A stretch of DNA of 64,000 bases, from the NCBI GenBank assembly GCA_947462335.1, contig OX381709.1, forward strand, positions 42,812,933 through 42,876,932. Reading direction: 5' to 3'. A program made the translations under genes and the position numbers. Each line of letters opens with the position of its first letter. Position 1 is the first letter of the stretch. Of this stretch, positions 23,684 through 33,952 are shown in pieces. Origin of the DNA: Harmothoe impar (lineage: Eukaryota > Annelida > Polychaeta > Phyllodocida > Polynoidae). The notes beneath the pieces were generated by a model. The model was given only the letters and a program-made list of their open reading frames with translations. It was not told where the DNA came from and searched no databases.

Positions 23684-25431
23684 TACTAGGGGACAACCTA
23701 GGGTCCCAGTAGTCGCCAGAGTCAAACCCCTCTTTCACCCCCAGCATGGATAATCATCCTGCAACATGACACAATAACTCAACATCCGGGTGTTTTCCCG
23801 CCTGCTTCCATTGTTCCTAGCCCACTCCCCCTTATCCCCCCCCCCCACCACCACCCCACTTGTCCCACCCATATCCAACATGCACCTGATGACCCCTACA
23901 CAGGATCATTTTGCTGTCCTGTCCATTTCTACCGACCAGGTGGCATCGATGAGCACCTTCTCTTATCGTTGGCCCTCACGTCTCATTTTCTCCTCCCTTT
24001 ATCAGAGATACCACCAATCCACTAGAAAACAGGAGGAATTTATTAGTCACCCCTGTGTCCTGAATGAAACTGCTAGATTTTGCTCCCCCAGTGTGGTCAC
24101 TGATATCATATCCCATTGCATGTTAACTTATAGGAGAACCCCCACGAAGGTGTTTATTAGGATTGAAAGTATGTTGCTCACATCCCTTTCATTGTTCTCT
24201 TTAAGCTATTCAATCTTTGTTGCATCTACTAGAGCTTGAGTGGTGTGGGACCATTATACATGGTATTTCATAGAAACAATAGAATACATCTGACTAATTT
24301 CTCACAGTTGACTCTTTCCTGTACATTACAAAATTATGCAAGGAAATGTGATCAGGTCTCTCCGATTTTGTGGGGATTTGCTGTCGGGGGTTTCATTATC
24401 GTTCAACCTTTCTTTTTTGGTTCTTAGTCTAGATGCAAAGGCCTTAATTATACCAATTACTGCAAGTACCGCTATTTTATATCCATCTCAACATTGCAGG
24501 CCATACATTATACTCCTATAGTCTGCATATATGTATGTACCCTGTGTCTGACGAGATGATATGCCACACAAAGACTCTGTAATTCCCATGATAACCGGAG
24601 GAGGACCGATCCAAATGACTTATCGTCATTCTGACACCGTGGGATGGTCAAATATTTGCCTCCTGCTAATTTCAATACATGACATGAGAGGAGATGACAG
24701 ATAATGTGCCTAGTACCAATAGCCTTATTGTGTGAGTCAGGATGTCGTCATACACCTAATGGGGCTGGACGATGACTAGTCGCCTCCTTTGGTATAGTTT
24801 GTGGGGATGTAAAATACCAAACTAACCTGGATACTGATAATAGGTGTCTCTGACTAATACCCACAAATACAGTAACCACACTTTCTCTGGAGGTACATGC
24901 ATCGTACAGGCTCATACAGAATCTTCATGTTAATGCACAATGATGATGACATCTGCTTCCATATTGAAAAATATTAAATATACCAGATTGTCAATGTCCA
25001 GAATACATGTACATAATCCCATTTTAATTTGGTTGGAATTATTGTCAATACCAAACTAGCCTATGGGATGAAAATGAATTATCTAGATGCCATATCGGAT
25101 ACATACGTATGTAGATCGCATTACCACGGGGGGATTAAGAGGCGCACAGAGGAAATGTCGCAGACGTTCAGTGACCTGACAAATATATGACAAAGCCTAA
25201 TTATGGACCACAAATAACTGTATCAGGAAAATATCAAGTTTTTCCTCTTGTCAGTGTCAATATGTGGTGAGCCATAGGCCTATCTCCCGGTGTTACTTTT
25301 CACAGATGCCTGTTTTTTGCCTTCACACCCACTAGGCACCATATCAGGCCACCTGACAACTTCCCACGGCACAGGTGAAGTGTGCGTATTGGGATGGAGG
25401 GTGGAGGTAGGAAAAAAGGAAACTGTATCTT
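23684..25431. other. Non-coding stretch
   Basis: A 149-codon plus-strand frame (23790-24239) starts in a C/CA-rich low-complexity run and has no splice or domain support, so I leave it uncalled. Confidence 0.35.
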
Positions 25432-25629
25432 GGAGAACATTCACAAATGGCGTCATCTATTTTGGGAGATTCTTTCAAGAGGGGTCTCGCCCCCTGTCAC
25501 TAATTTCGGTAAATTGGCCTCTACAATTGTATCGCACAGGTCACGTTTTGTCACCAAATTACCCCCCCCCCCTCCACACAAAAACATAGACCGCCTTTAG
25601 ACACCAACGTCATTTGTGAACGTTCTCTA
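25432..25629. mobile_element. CRE-ended MITE, full copy
   Basis: Left GGAGAACATTCACAAATGGC and right GTCATTTGTGAACGTTCTC are inverted ends. The interior has the 'aaattggcctctacaattgta' and 'gtcaccaaat' stretches and a C run, as in other members. 198 bp, no coding. Confidence 0.75.
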
Positions 25630-26238
25630 GGATATCCTGATTAGGTATCAGCAGCAGCTCTCTGAGAAGAACCTCTTGGAATAACTGAAAACGTCTGCAA
25701 ACCCCTTGTTATTATCAAGGCACGAGCTCACTCGCTTTTGAGTTTTAACATGTTATTTAATAATGTTTTTGTATACAAAATCTTAATAGTTCTTGTTTAC
25801 AAAAGGTGGACTTCCCTAGAAGAAGAAACTGACCTAACCCCTCCCTATAAAAGAATGAGACTGTGTTCAAATGGCAATTGCATGTATCTGCAGGGTGTTG
25901 GGAAGCAGGCAACGTGTTGGGGTAGGCTACTCAATCTTTGATTGTTTGCCTTAAGGGATCACCATCAGTGTGGGCGTCGTTCCGTGGTAAGAGTACTTTA
26001 GTGACAGCAAAACAACAAATATCCCTAATTGCCGGCCACTGGGTGCAACCCAAGGGTGCCACTGGCATCTCATCAACGTCCACACTAGGAACCACCTCCC
26101 AGGACAATGGTGGACAGCGATAAGGATCAGCCCCGTGCACCAGATGGCCGCACCATTCAGGGTCAGTCTTTTATCTCCAGATCCTCTCTAATCCAAGGCT
26201 GAACAATGCAGAGCTGCTCCTCAAAACCATGCTCACTA
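25630..26238. other. Non-coding; one GAGCTGCTC site
   Basis: GAGCTGCTC at 26211-26219, with the partial match CAGCAGCTC near 25650. Nothing else was recognised. Confidence 0.35.
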
Positions 26239-26481
26239 TCAACTCTTTAAGAGCCGCATCGTGCTCTAATGTGGCATGCCTGAATGCAGCCCTACATGGT
26301 GAGTGATGCAGCCATCCATGCATCATGCCGAACCTTCGAGAATGTATCAACCATGTAGGGTCGGCATGATGCTTGAAGGAAGCACAAAGTTATATTTACT
26401 CGCCATGCAGGGCTGTATTCAGGCAGCATGACGATAAAGGGCATGGTGCAGTTAAGCACTATACATCCCTTAGAGCGTTAA
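26239..26481. mobile_element. piggyBac-type MITE, copy 6
   Basis: TCAACTCTTTAAGAGCCGC at the left (TTAA decayed) and CCCTTAGAGCGTTAA at the right. Two copies of the AATGCAGCCCT half-unit and the ATGCCGAACCTTCGAG block are present. Confidence 0.75.
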
Positions 26482-27162
26482 TGCACTTGGACACCAGAGC
26501 ACACATTGTGACATTACTAGTTGTTGTTGGGTGGGGGTCTGTTTGTAGAGAACAGGGTAACCACTACATTAAGCTTCCTCAGATTGAATTGTCTCCGCCA
26601 TCACTCCTCATGATTAATAACGAGATGCTGAGATAGCATTATCAAAATGGACAATGGTAGGAAAACCAAGTAGAAATTGGTAGTCTCTGAAAAAAGGGCA
26701 GTATTGTCCCAACTGCAATGTCTGGATGTGTCTGTTTCATGGACCACCACCAAAGGCTCGGTAGGAGGGAGACGATGAGATGTGAAATGACACGGCTGAC
26801 GGGAGACAAATTGGTTTAGTTTGAAAAAGAGAGAATGGCTGGGTAAATGTGGGCTGACATGTCGTTGAGCGGCATGGTGGGGTAAGTGAATTACTGATGG
26901 CAGTAGCTTGTGGCGCAGGCCCCAGTATTAAAGGAGGAAGATGGCGGTTTCTTTTTTAAATATTATCATATTTTGAGAATTTTGTAAATACATTAATGTC
27001 AGAATGGAAAATTTATGTTTGTCACATGAATTGCTATACTTTTCTTCTTTTGCTGGTTTGTCATAATAGCATAGATCTTTATATATGTTGTAATTAACTT
27101 TTGAAACAGGTATTCTCAATGATTAACTTATTACACTTGCCTTCAAACGATAGACAGAATGC
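26482..27162. other. AT-rich non-coding stretch
   Basis: No exon or repeat was recognised. Confidence 0.4.
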
Positions 27163-27359
27163 ATGGAGCCCACACAAACTTTCCAGGTAACCCTTTTTTT
27201 GTGTTCTGCGTGTACGTTTTATTTGTATACTCTGTTTTGATATCACTCATTATCTTACAGGACCTATATTCATCAGATTATGATGTCAAACTCCCATCTA
27301 ACCACAGTGGCAGAATAACAATCTTCCCACAAGCCAACACAGAATATAGAAACTCCTGA
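27163..27359 (+). CDS. Candidate two-exon 3' end, unrecognised product
   Basis: Spliced model: 27163-27186 joined to 27261-27359 across a 74-bp intron with CCAG/GTAACC donor and TTATCTTACAG acceptor. The frame runs through the junction in phase 0. Read from the ATG it gives 40 residues: MEPTQTFQ then DLYSSDYDVKLPSN, and it ends TEYRNS before TGA. An AATAAA sits at 27530-27535, 171 bp past the stop, as expected for a 3' UTR. An AG at 27155-27156 could instead make the first piece an internal exon. The tail is hydrophilic and tyrosine-rich, without a recognisable domain. A minus-strand exon candidate begins at 27541, so the two models abut. Confidence 0.35.
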
Positions 27360-27540
27360 GCCAATAACCACAAAGCCCTAGACCACTACTTGGTAGACAG
27401 GGCGCGGAGGATAATATTTTCTGACCATGTTGTTGTGGTAGTAGGGGAAAGGCACCCCGTGCATACCAAGCACTGCCAGTCTGCCAGCTGTGTATAGGGA
27501 GAGGGGATTGGCAGCAAATAGAGCAACTCAATAAACTTAC

Positions 27541-27590
27541 CTTGAAGAGGGAGTTACCCAGTGGTGGGCTCTGACCTGTTTGGCACTTAT
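27541..27590 (-). CDS. Candidate 50-nt microexon
   Basis: On the minus strand a pyrimidine-rich tract ending ATCATAG precedes 50 nt that end at a strong TTCAAG/GTAAGT donor. One frame starts with two bases completing a codon and reads KCQTGQSPPLGNSLFK to a phase 0 end. A second frame is also open. The first frame is phase-compatible with the upstream minus-strand candidate at 32744-32777, where the joining codon would be Asp. It does not join directly to the ankyrin exon (phase 2 start), so at least one more exon would be needed. No family was recognised. Confidence 0.3.
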
Positions 27591-28011
27591 CTATGATATT
27601 ATAGCAGGTAGAGATAGGAATAGGTCTGAATTATTTGGCACTTATTCATGATTTGTATAGCAGATGTAAGTCTAATCGGTAAGTTCAGGGTGGTGGGCGT
27701 GGGGTAGAGAGGTGTCGTACAGTGAACAAATGGCAGAGAAACCTATCAATGTGTTAGTCTGAGTAAACAGAAGCCTATGTGGGTACAGACTATACAGACT
27801 ATACGAATACAATCGCTATTCAACTGTTTAGTTGGTCAGACTCCCTCCTCTCCCCTTTACTTCCATTATATCGCCTTGCATTAGATTCCAATCGCCAACC
27901 TAACCTATTCAAACTCCAATCCCACTGCCTATAGGGCTGGTCCAATCTCCTGCTACACACGGGAACCCATCTGCTGGCAGCTGACTCGGCCAGAGAGATC
28001 CTGTCCCTAAG

Positions 28012-28250
28012 TTAACCCTCTCAAGGGCCGCATAACACTTTTATGTGCTATGGCCTTTGTTGTCATGATACATGGATGCAGCCCTGGCGAGTAACTCGCC
28101 AGGGCTGCTTTCTAGCATCATGCCTACCCTATGGGTTTGATACACTCCTGAAGGGGCAGCACTGGCGAGTTACTCACCGGGGTTGTATCCATGCATCATG
28201 ATGACAAAGCAATATCACTTTAAAGTACTATTCATCCCTTAAAGGGTTAA
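28012..28250. mobile_element. piggyBac-type MITE, copy 7 (best preserved)
   Basis: TTAACCCTCTCAAGGGCCGC to CCCTTAAAGGGTTAA, with TTAA on both flanks. The interior shows the architecture plainly: a 31-bp perfect palindrome centred on GGCGAGTAACTCGCC at 28079-28109, then ATGCCTACCCT, then a second diverged palindrome arm and ATGATGACAAAG before the right end. 239 bp. Confidence 0.9.
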
Positions 28251-28669
28251 AACGTTATCAGGGTTTATTCTGTTGGATCGTACCCTAGGGGTTGCCGATT
28301 ATTGACATCCAATATACGATATACCCGCGGTCCAAGTGCTGTTTCGTGTCGCAGGCCTTTGTCTGTATGGGTAGATGGAACGGCCAGCCACAGGGACTCG
28401 AGATAATCTTGGGACAATAGGTTTATATAGGGTCGGGAGCTGGAGCATAACATGGGGTCATATGAGCTGCTCACAGACTGACTAAAAGGCCAAACAGGGG
28501 TCAGTCTCATAAGAGATTACGCTTACATGGCATCGTAGAGGAATCTAGGCATCTGGACATTGCGATACACTATAGTGAAGGGAGTCTGTCGGGCGATAAG
28601 GGAGTGCAGATATATCTGATATGGCGCTGGTATGGTAACACTGTATGTGTTGAACATATTTTTCTACAG
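28251..28669. other. Non-coding; one GAGCTGCTC site
   Basis: TGAGCTGCTCA at 28463-28473 is a perfect 11-bp dyad. An 81-codon minus-strand frame (28265-28510) has no splice support. Confidence 0.35.
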
Positions 28670-28704
28670 GTTCTGCTTAGGCCTGAACAAATTGCTGTGT
28701 TCAG
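28670..28704 (+). CDS. Candidate 35-nt microexon
   Basis: TATTTTTCTACAG precedes and GTAACG follows a 35-nt block. In frame 0 it reads VLLRPEQIAVF; a second frame is also open. Short AG...GT blocks arise by chance, so the evidence is only the good acceptor and the protein-like reading. Confidence 0.2.
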
Positions 28705-29281
28705 GTAACGATACCTTCCCTCATTTTTTGGCGCTACCCTATTTTCTGATGGGCCTTTTGGGGAAGACAATTTATTACATACCCCCAGCCGTAGAATGTA
28801 TTATAATTTACGCTAAATCCTTTAGAACAAAATCTTGAATCCAATTCCGGATCCAATTTCATTTCGACTCCGTTACCTGAACACAAATACTATTTGTTTG
28901 GGCATTAGAAGAACTAATATGGAATCTTACAATAACGCTATTCCAAGAAGAACACATACAGCTCTTTTATAACCTCTTCACCTAGGAAAGTATGAATATA
29001 CCTTAGAGTCTTCATGTATGCGGGAGGTGGGACTCTCTTCACATCCTATGGGAAAATAAATATCCTATCCCCAGGACTAAATCGTCCCAGTATACTCAGT
29101 GCAGATTTAAATGCAACACGAGGTGCAACGCGGTAACTGACTACCCTACAGACATCAGCTAGATGAAGCACCGTCCTCTTCCATTCCCCTCACAGGCATT
29201 TGCCCGTCACATCCATACTTCTTTTATACGTCCATGTGTCCACCCCATCCCCTATCCCCACCTCCCGGCTCAGGATCCTAC
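28705..29281. other. Non-coding stretch, nothing recognised
   Basis: No exon or repeat was recognised. Confidence 0.4.
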
Positions 29282-29505
29282 CTAGCCCTTTTAGGACTGC
29301 ATAGTTCTTTCATGCGATTTGTTGGCATGATGCATGGATGCAACCCTGGCGAGTAACTTACCAGGGCTGTGTTGAAGCATTATGCCGACCACCATCGGGT
29401 TGAGACACTCGGAACGGTCGGCATGATGCACGAATGCAGTACTGAGGAGTTACTCAAGTCATACCGATAGTGGATTAAAGCACAATGTGGTGCTTAAAGG
29501 GTTAG
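29282..29505. mobile_element. piggyBac-type MITE, copy 8
   Basis: CTAGCCCTTTTAGGACTGC to GCTTAAAGGGTTAG, with TTAA flanks decayed to CTAG/TTAG. The interior retains CCCTGGCGAGTAAC, its inverted partner and GGTCGGCATGATGCA. Confidence 0.75.
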
Positions 29506-30412
29506 AGGTGCACTTAGCCTTGACGCCTTAGGCTGCAGCATGCAGATCCAGGACCCAACCTTTAAACAAGCTGGACGGTGCGCCACTCTCACCAAACTAC
29601 TCATGGCGAGCTGCTCTGAGCATTTCCGAGCAGCTCCTCCGAGCGCCCATTACAGCAGGACAGGGACGGGCCCTTTCGCCGTAATCCCCGACGACTTGCC
29701 CTAATCCCCGGCCGGGGGGCAGGGGAGGAGGGCAGGGGGCAGGGGAGGTCTGGACTGCCTCACGCCACCCTCCATAATGATGTAGGGCCCTAGGCATCAG
29801 GGGCTTCACAGACTCACTAGCTGACAGGTTGGTCAACCCACTGAGCTCTTACAAGGGAGCAGTCAATAGTAACTTATGATTGGGTGTATTGGGGATAACA
29901 AATCTAATTTTAAAACGTTTGAACTAAAAAGTTCAAATGCATATATACATTTACAAGTATAGATCTATTAGGTTAAGGCGTTTAATGATTCAGCATCAAA
30001 TGAATGCTGTTGAAGAGACGCACATTCCTGAGCACTGTATCTAATGCGTCTGAAGGTGCTACATCATTAAACCCTTGCTAGCTAGTCCTCTGTTGAAGGT
30101 GACACACTCTGGTCAGAAATCTCTCCCCTCCCTCCGCCCCCACCACACCTTTGAAATCAACGGATTGTCATACCCTTGGGTCACACATGGCCGATATACG
30201 TTAACCCCCAACGCCATACGTGTTGGTATTGAATTCAAAACCACCATTTACTTGTCCAGTGTATGTAATCAAGGATTCCCACATTACATGCCACCCAGCT
30301 GTCCCCCGCCCGCATCCCAACCACCCCAAACTGAACGTGTTGCTTTCACCTTCATGCTGTGTCTGGTGTCCACCCCTGACAAGGTGATCAGTATCAAAGG
30401 GAACACTGCTCC
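29506..30412. other. Non-coding; GAGCTGCTC pair and TAATCCCC pair
   Basis: GAGCTGCTC at 29608-29616 and GAGCAGCTC at 29628-29636 lie 20 bp apart. About 50 bp further on, TAATCCCC occurs at 29682-29689 and 29702-29709 in a CpG-rich context. TAATCC is the binding core of Otx/bicoid-type homeodomains. The whole 29600-29740 stretch could be a compact regulatory element. Confidence 0.35.
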
Positions 30413-30633
30413 TTAACTCTTTCAGGGCCGCGTAGTGCAGTGTTCCATTGGTGGTCATGATGTACGAATTCAGGCCTGGTTACTTGCCAGTGCTGCATCC
30501 TTGCCTGTGCTGCATCATACTGACCCTATGGGATACATTCCGTCATGATGCATGAATGCAGGCCTGGCAAGATGCAACCATGCATCATGACGACTAACAC
30601 ATAAAAGCCCTTATGCGGCCCAGAGTAACTTAA
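30413..30633. mobile_element. piggyBac-type MITE, copy 9
   Basis: TTAACTCTTTCAGGGCCGC to GCGGCCCAGAGTAACTTAA. The ends are recognisable but more mutated than in copies 5 and 7. ATGCAGGCCTGGC and GCATCATGACGAC blocks remain inside. Confidence 0.75.
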
Positions 30634-31539
30634 CAATAGACCCTGGATTGAAGATGAAAACATATCAAAATAAGTCATGAACATCTGAGTCTGATGGTCA
30701 GCATTCCAACTAGTCATGCTAATCCATACCTGTACCTCCATAAGAAATGTACAGGAATGGTGTCAGACATTGATTAAAGGAGTAAACAAGGAAGTCGCCC
30801 TGGAAAACGTCGTCATGGGAGCGATCGATCACCAATGCCTAGCCTCCCCCGCCTTGCACTACTTTCTGGATAGATCTTGAAGGTGTTGTGACAACGTGTC
30901 GATCGCCAAATTTCCCAGGACTCTCACGTGCCTTGTTTGCTTTATTTTATTCCAATCTGAAGTATTGATTAAGCCATTGTGGGTTTTATAGATTGCCTTC
31001 TAACTTTGTCATTCCCAAAATACCACGGGAAAACCCTATTTCTATGCAAGGCAGGCATGGGACCCACTTCCAAGATGAAAACATTTCACACCTGTGATTC
31101 CGATGAAAGGGAAACATTTTGAGAGGGTCTACTTTACATTTCATGGTACAATAATTCAAGTACCTCCAACTAGAAATGGCAGATGGAATAGCAACACTGA
31201 GCATCATACAAACTGTCAATGTCCCACCCAATGCTGTTATCTATGAGGAGATTTATAACCATACCATGTATATGTACATATACCATCCTAATATCAGAAC
31301 TAGCAGCCACTTGCACACATCGACAGATGACATGGCCTCACAATAGATAGACTCGGCCCCCGTCTCTATATAATACAGACTGGGAGGCAGCAGCAGCGCG
31401 CACCTACACTCTTCAAGCATAACCGTGACAAAGTATATGCTGGCGAGTGTAGCGTGACCAGTTGGCGCCCATGCGTGTCACTCTCCAGCAGAGGTTTAGT
31501 AATGCTGGTGTATGCACCCAATATCTGCTGGGAGACAGT
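30634..31539. other. Non-coding stretch, nothing recognised
   Basis: No exon or repeat was recognised. Confidence 0.4.
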
Positions 31540-31860
31540 ACTGCTAACCCAACGCCGTCCCCGGGCCTGATAAGGCACTGGGTCAGACCCTGCTCGGCAT
31601 GGGGACACGGGTGGGCGGGTCTGACGGCGAGAGACTACACAATAGAGGGCTCCATTCAATTACACAGCCAATTAGCATGGCCGATAAAGACTGGGGTGAC
31701 CGGGGGACATGTGAGTGATGATGGTGTTATTATGGGCTGGCACCGCCGTTGTGCGCGTGCGCAGTATCCTAGCTCCCATAGTGACCCCTAGCGGAACGCC
31801 GCCGCACCGCTTCCAGTGCTCAATCATGCGTGAAGCTGCGCATTCAGTATGCAAATGGAC
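31540..31860. promoter_or_regulatory. CpG-rich promoter-like patch with NRF-1 site
   Basis: CpG-rich against its flanks. It contains a perfect palindromic NRF-1-type site TGCGCGTGCGCA (31752-31763), an Sp1-like GTGGGCGGG (31611-31619) and an octamer ATGCAAAT (31849-31856). Both strands carry overlapping open frames, which CpG-rich DNA gives for free, so no gene is called. The direction of any transcription cannot be fixed. Confidence 0.4.
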
Positions 31861-32743
31861 CTCTGGCCAGGAATATCCGTATTAATACCATGCTGTCCAT
31901 TAAGGGATGTGGGGATATGAATAATCAATGTTAAGTCACTGACCCCAGTCTTTTCAGACCTTTCCTGTCTACCCATATTATTTGTGATTCTTCTTATTGT
32001 TTTACACATTCCAATAGCAAACATTGTGGATGAAGGCAATTTAAAAACAATCAAGATATATTTAGGGAAATAGTATATGATCATACAGTAGGTACTATTA
32101 ATAGCATTCAGATGGCATGTCCCGTGTTCTAAGCATGATTCTCTTTCCTCCACAGAAACCCCCCAAGATGCCCTCAGTGTAGAATCACATTGTCCACAGA
32201 TCATATTCGCATATATCTGCATAATGTGTGTATACAGTGATGTCAAGATACCAATTCCCAAGGCAAACTAGGCCAGTGAGACGCACCCAATAGAGAGGTA
32301 AAATGGGCCATTGCCCTGATGCCACCGGTCGTTTCATCATCCCAATTCCTCTAACACAATATATCTCTGACTGTCCTCCTCCAAGATTGCCTTTGCTGCC
32401 TGTGGAGGTAAATGATCACATAGAAGCCCTTTCACATAAAACCTGATAGATCGGGCGCTCTTTTCCAAATGGCATCACCCATATTGCCAAGTAGGGGGTT
32501 GTTACCTTTTCCCCCCTGCCCCCCAATACTGTACCCCCACCCCTCTCCAACCTCCTCCTCTTACCCTTTTCAGCCTAGCGATCAATGTGCAGATCTATAT
32601 GCAGTGAAAATGCCCGTCGCCGTTTTTGTCTGTTGATCTACCGCAGCTGTACGGCCATAGCCAAATGGCTGTCGGCAAGAGGGAAGGTGGAGGAGGGGCA
32701 ATTTCCGAACGGACTGCTGTTGTGTTTATGGCCTTTTACTCAC
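31861..32743. other. Non-coding stretch
   Basis: A 145-codon minus-strand frame (31824-32261) overlaps the AT-rich flank and shows no splice or domain support. Nothing else was recognised. Confidence 0.35.
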
Positions 32744-32777
32744 CACCAGCTCGAGGTAGCCCATGTATCACACTTAC
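32744..32777 (-). CDS. Candidate 34-nt microexon
   Basis: On the minus strand a textbook acceptor (TTTCCTCTCTCTGTTTTTTC then CAG) precedes 34 nt that end at GGTG/GTGAGT. Frame 0 reads VSVIHGLPRAG and leaves one base, which fits the phase of the 27541-27590 candidate. The sequence right after the acceptor is itself GTAAGT, so the same spot could be a donor for an upstream exon instead. No family was recognised. Confidence 0.25.
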
Positions 32778-33952
32778 CTGGAAAAAACAGAGAGAGGAAA
32801 CATAAGCTCGATACAACTCAATTAATCAATGTATAAAATGGCATACACACTATTCCCCTATTGAATCTGACAAGGAGACACACCATGTTTTAGCAGACAT
32901 TGGTGGTTTGATGGATCCATTGGCAGATTTAACCAGTATTTCCATTAATCCATAACTGAAACAGCTGCAGCCTCGATCTAGACTGAGGACCACTGGTGGA
33001 AAAGTGTATAACAGGGCAATGCCGTTTACATGTAATTAAAATACGGTAAGATTAACATGTAACAGAGACCATGCGAATGACTATGATACAAAGGGTCATG
33101 AAAAACCCTAATTAGTTGAACTGTTGATAATTTTTACATGCTAATTTTAATTTACTATATTTTGATTGCTCAGGTTTGATGTGATTCCAACCGTCTAAGC
33201 ATGACTACCGTATGCTACTCATTAGAGGACCGAACTAGGCCTTAATACACGAGGATATACAGAACTTCCACTGTGGGTTTGATTTACATATGATGCAATG
33301 TTTCCTAGCGGAACCCCCACCTCCAAAATCCAGTTGTGGATGATTTAAGGCACCCATTATGGAGCATAGGCCAGCTGAGACCAGGTAATCATATCATACC
33401 CCCGTGCCACAACCCGTGCATAGGGTGAATGCCCGGGGGCAGCTAAACCCAGCATGAGAGGTCATATTCTGTGTATAAAAGTGTTCATGACCTTAGGCCA
33501 ATATTATAAGAAGAATTATAAAATTAACACAAATCAAACATGTGAATACATGTGCATTTCTACGGACAAAAGATGATGTCGAATTGTTGATTCTCCAATT
33601 CATCAGGGGCTGAGGAGGGGGGGGGGGGGGGCAAAAACGAACCAGTGCTCCCTCTATGCACCATATAACAGTGTGCACTCTCAGAACCACAATGTTCCAT
33701 GAGAAACTCTCTAGGGAATTATTTTTTATGTACCATGTCGTAAGGTCACTATATTGTTGCAATATGATAGAAAAACAAGGCAGTTGAGACTACACTACAC
33801 AAGAAGACTAAAGTTGTACCGTATAACATGGGACCTACCACGAAAAGGACAGACACTGCATTGACTAGCCGGCTATACTAGTGTTAATATATACAGGTAT
33901 CTCAAAGTGGCCTCTTTCCCCTACTGGTCTCAGTAGCCTGCTCCATCCTAGA
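32778..33952. other. Non-coding; G tract at ~33617
   Basis: A run of about 14 G lies near 33617-33632. Nothing else was recognised. Confidence 0.4.

Noticed and set aside
23790..24239. 149-codon plus-strand open frame
   Set aside because: Begins in a Pro/Ser low-complexity run, with no splice borders, no domain and no codon signal.
31824..32261. 145-codon minus-strand open frame
   Set aside because: Overlaps an AT-rich promoter flank, has Ile/Thr/Cys-rich random composition and no recognisable domain.
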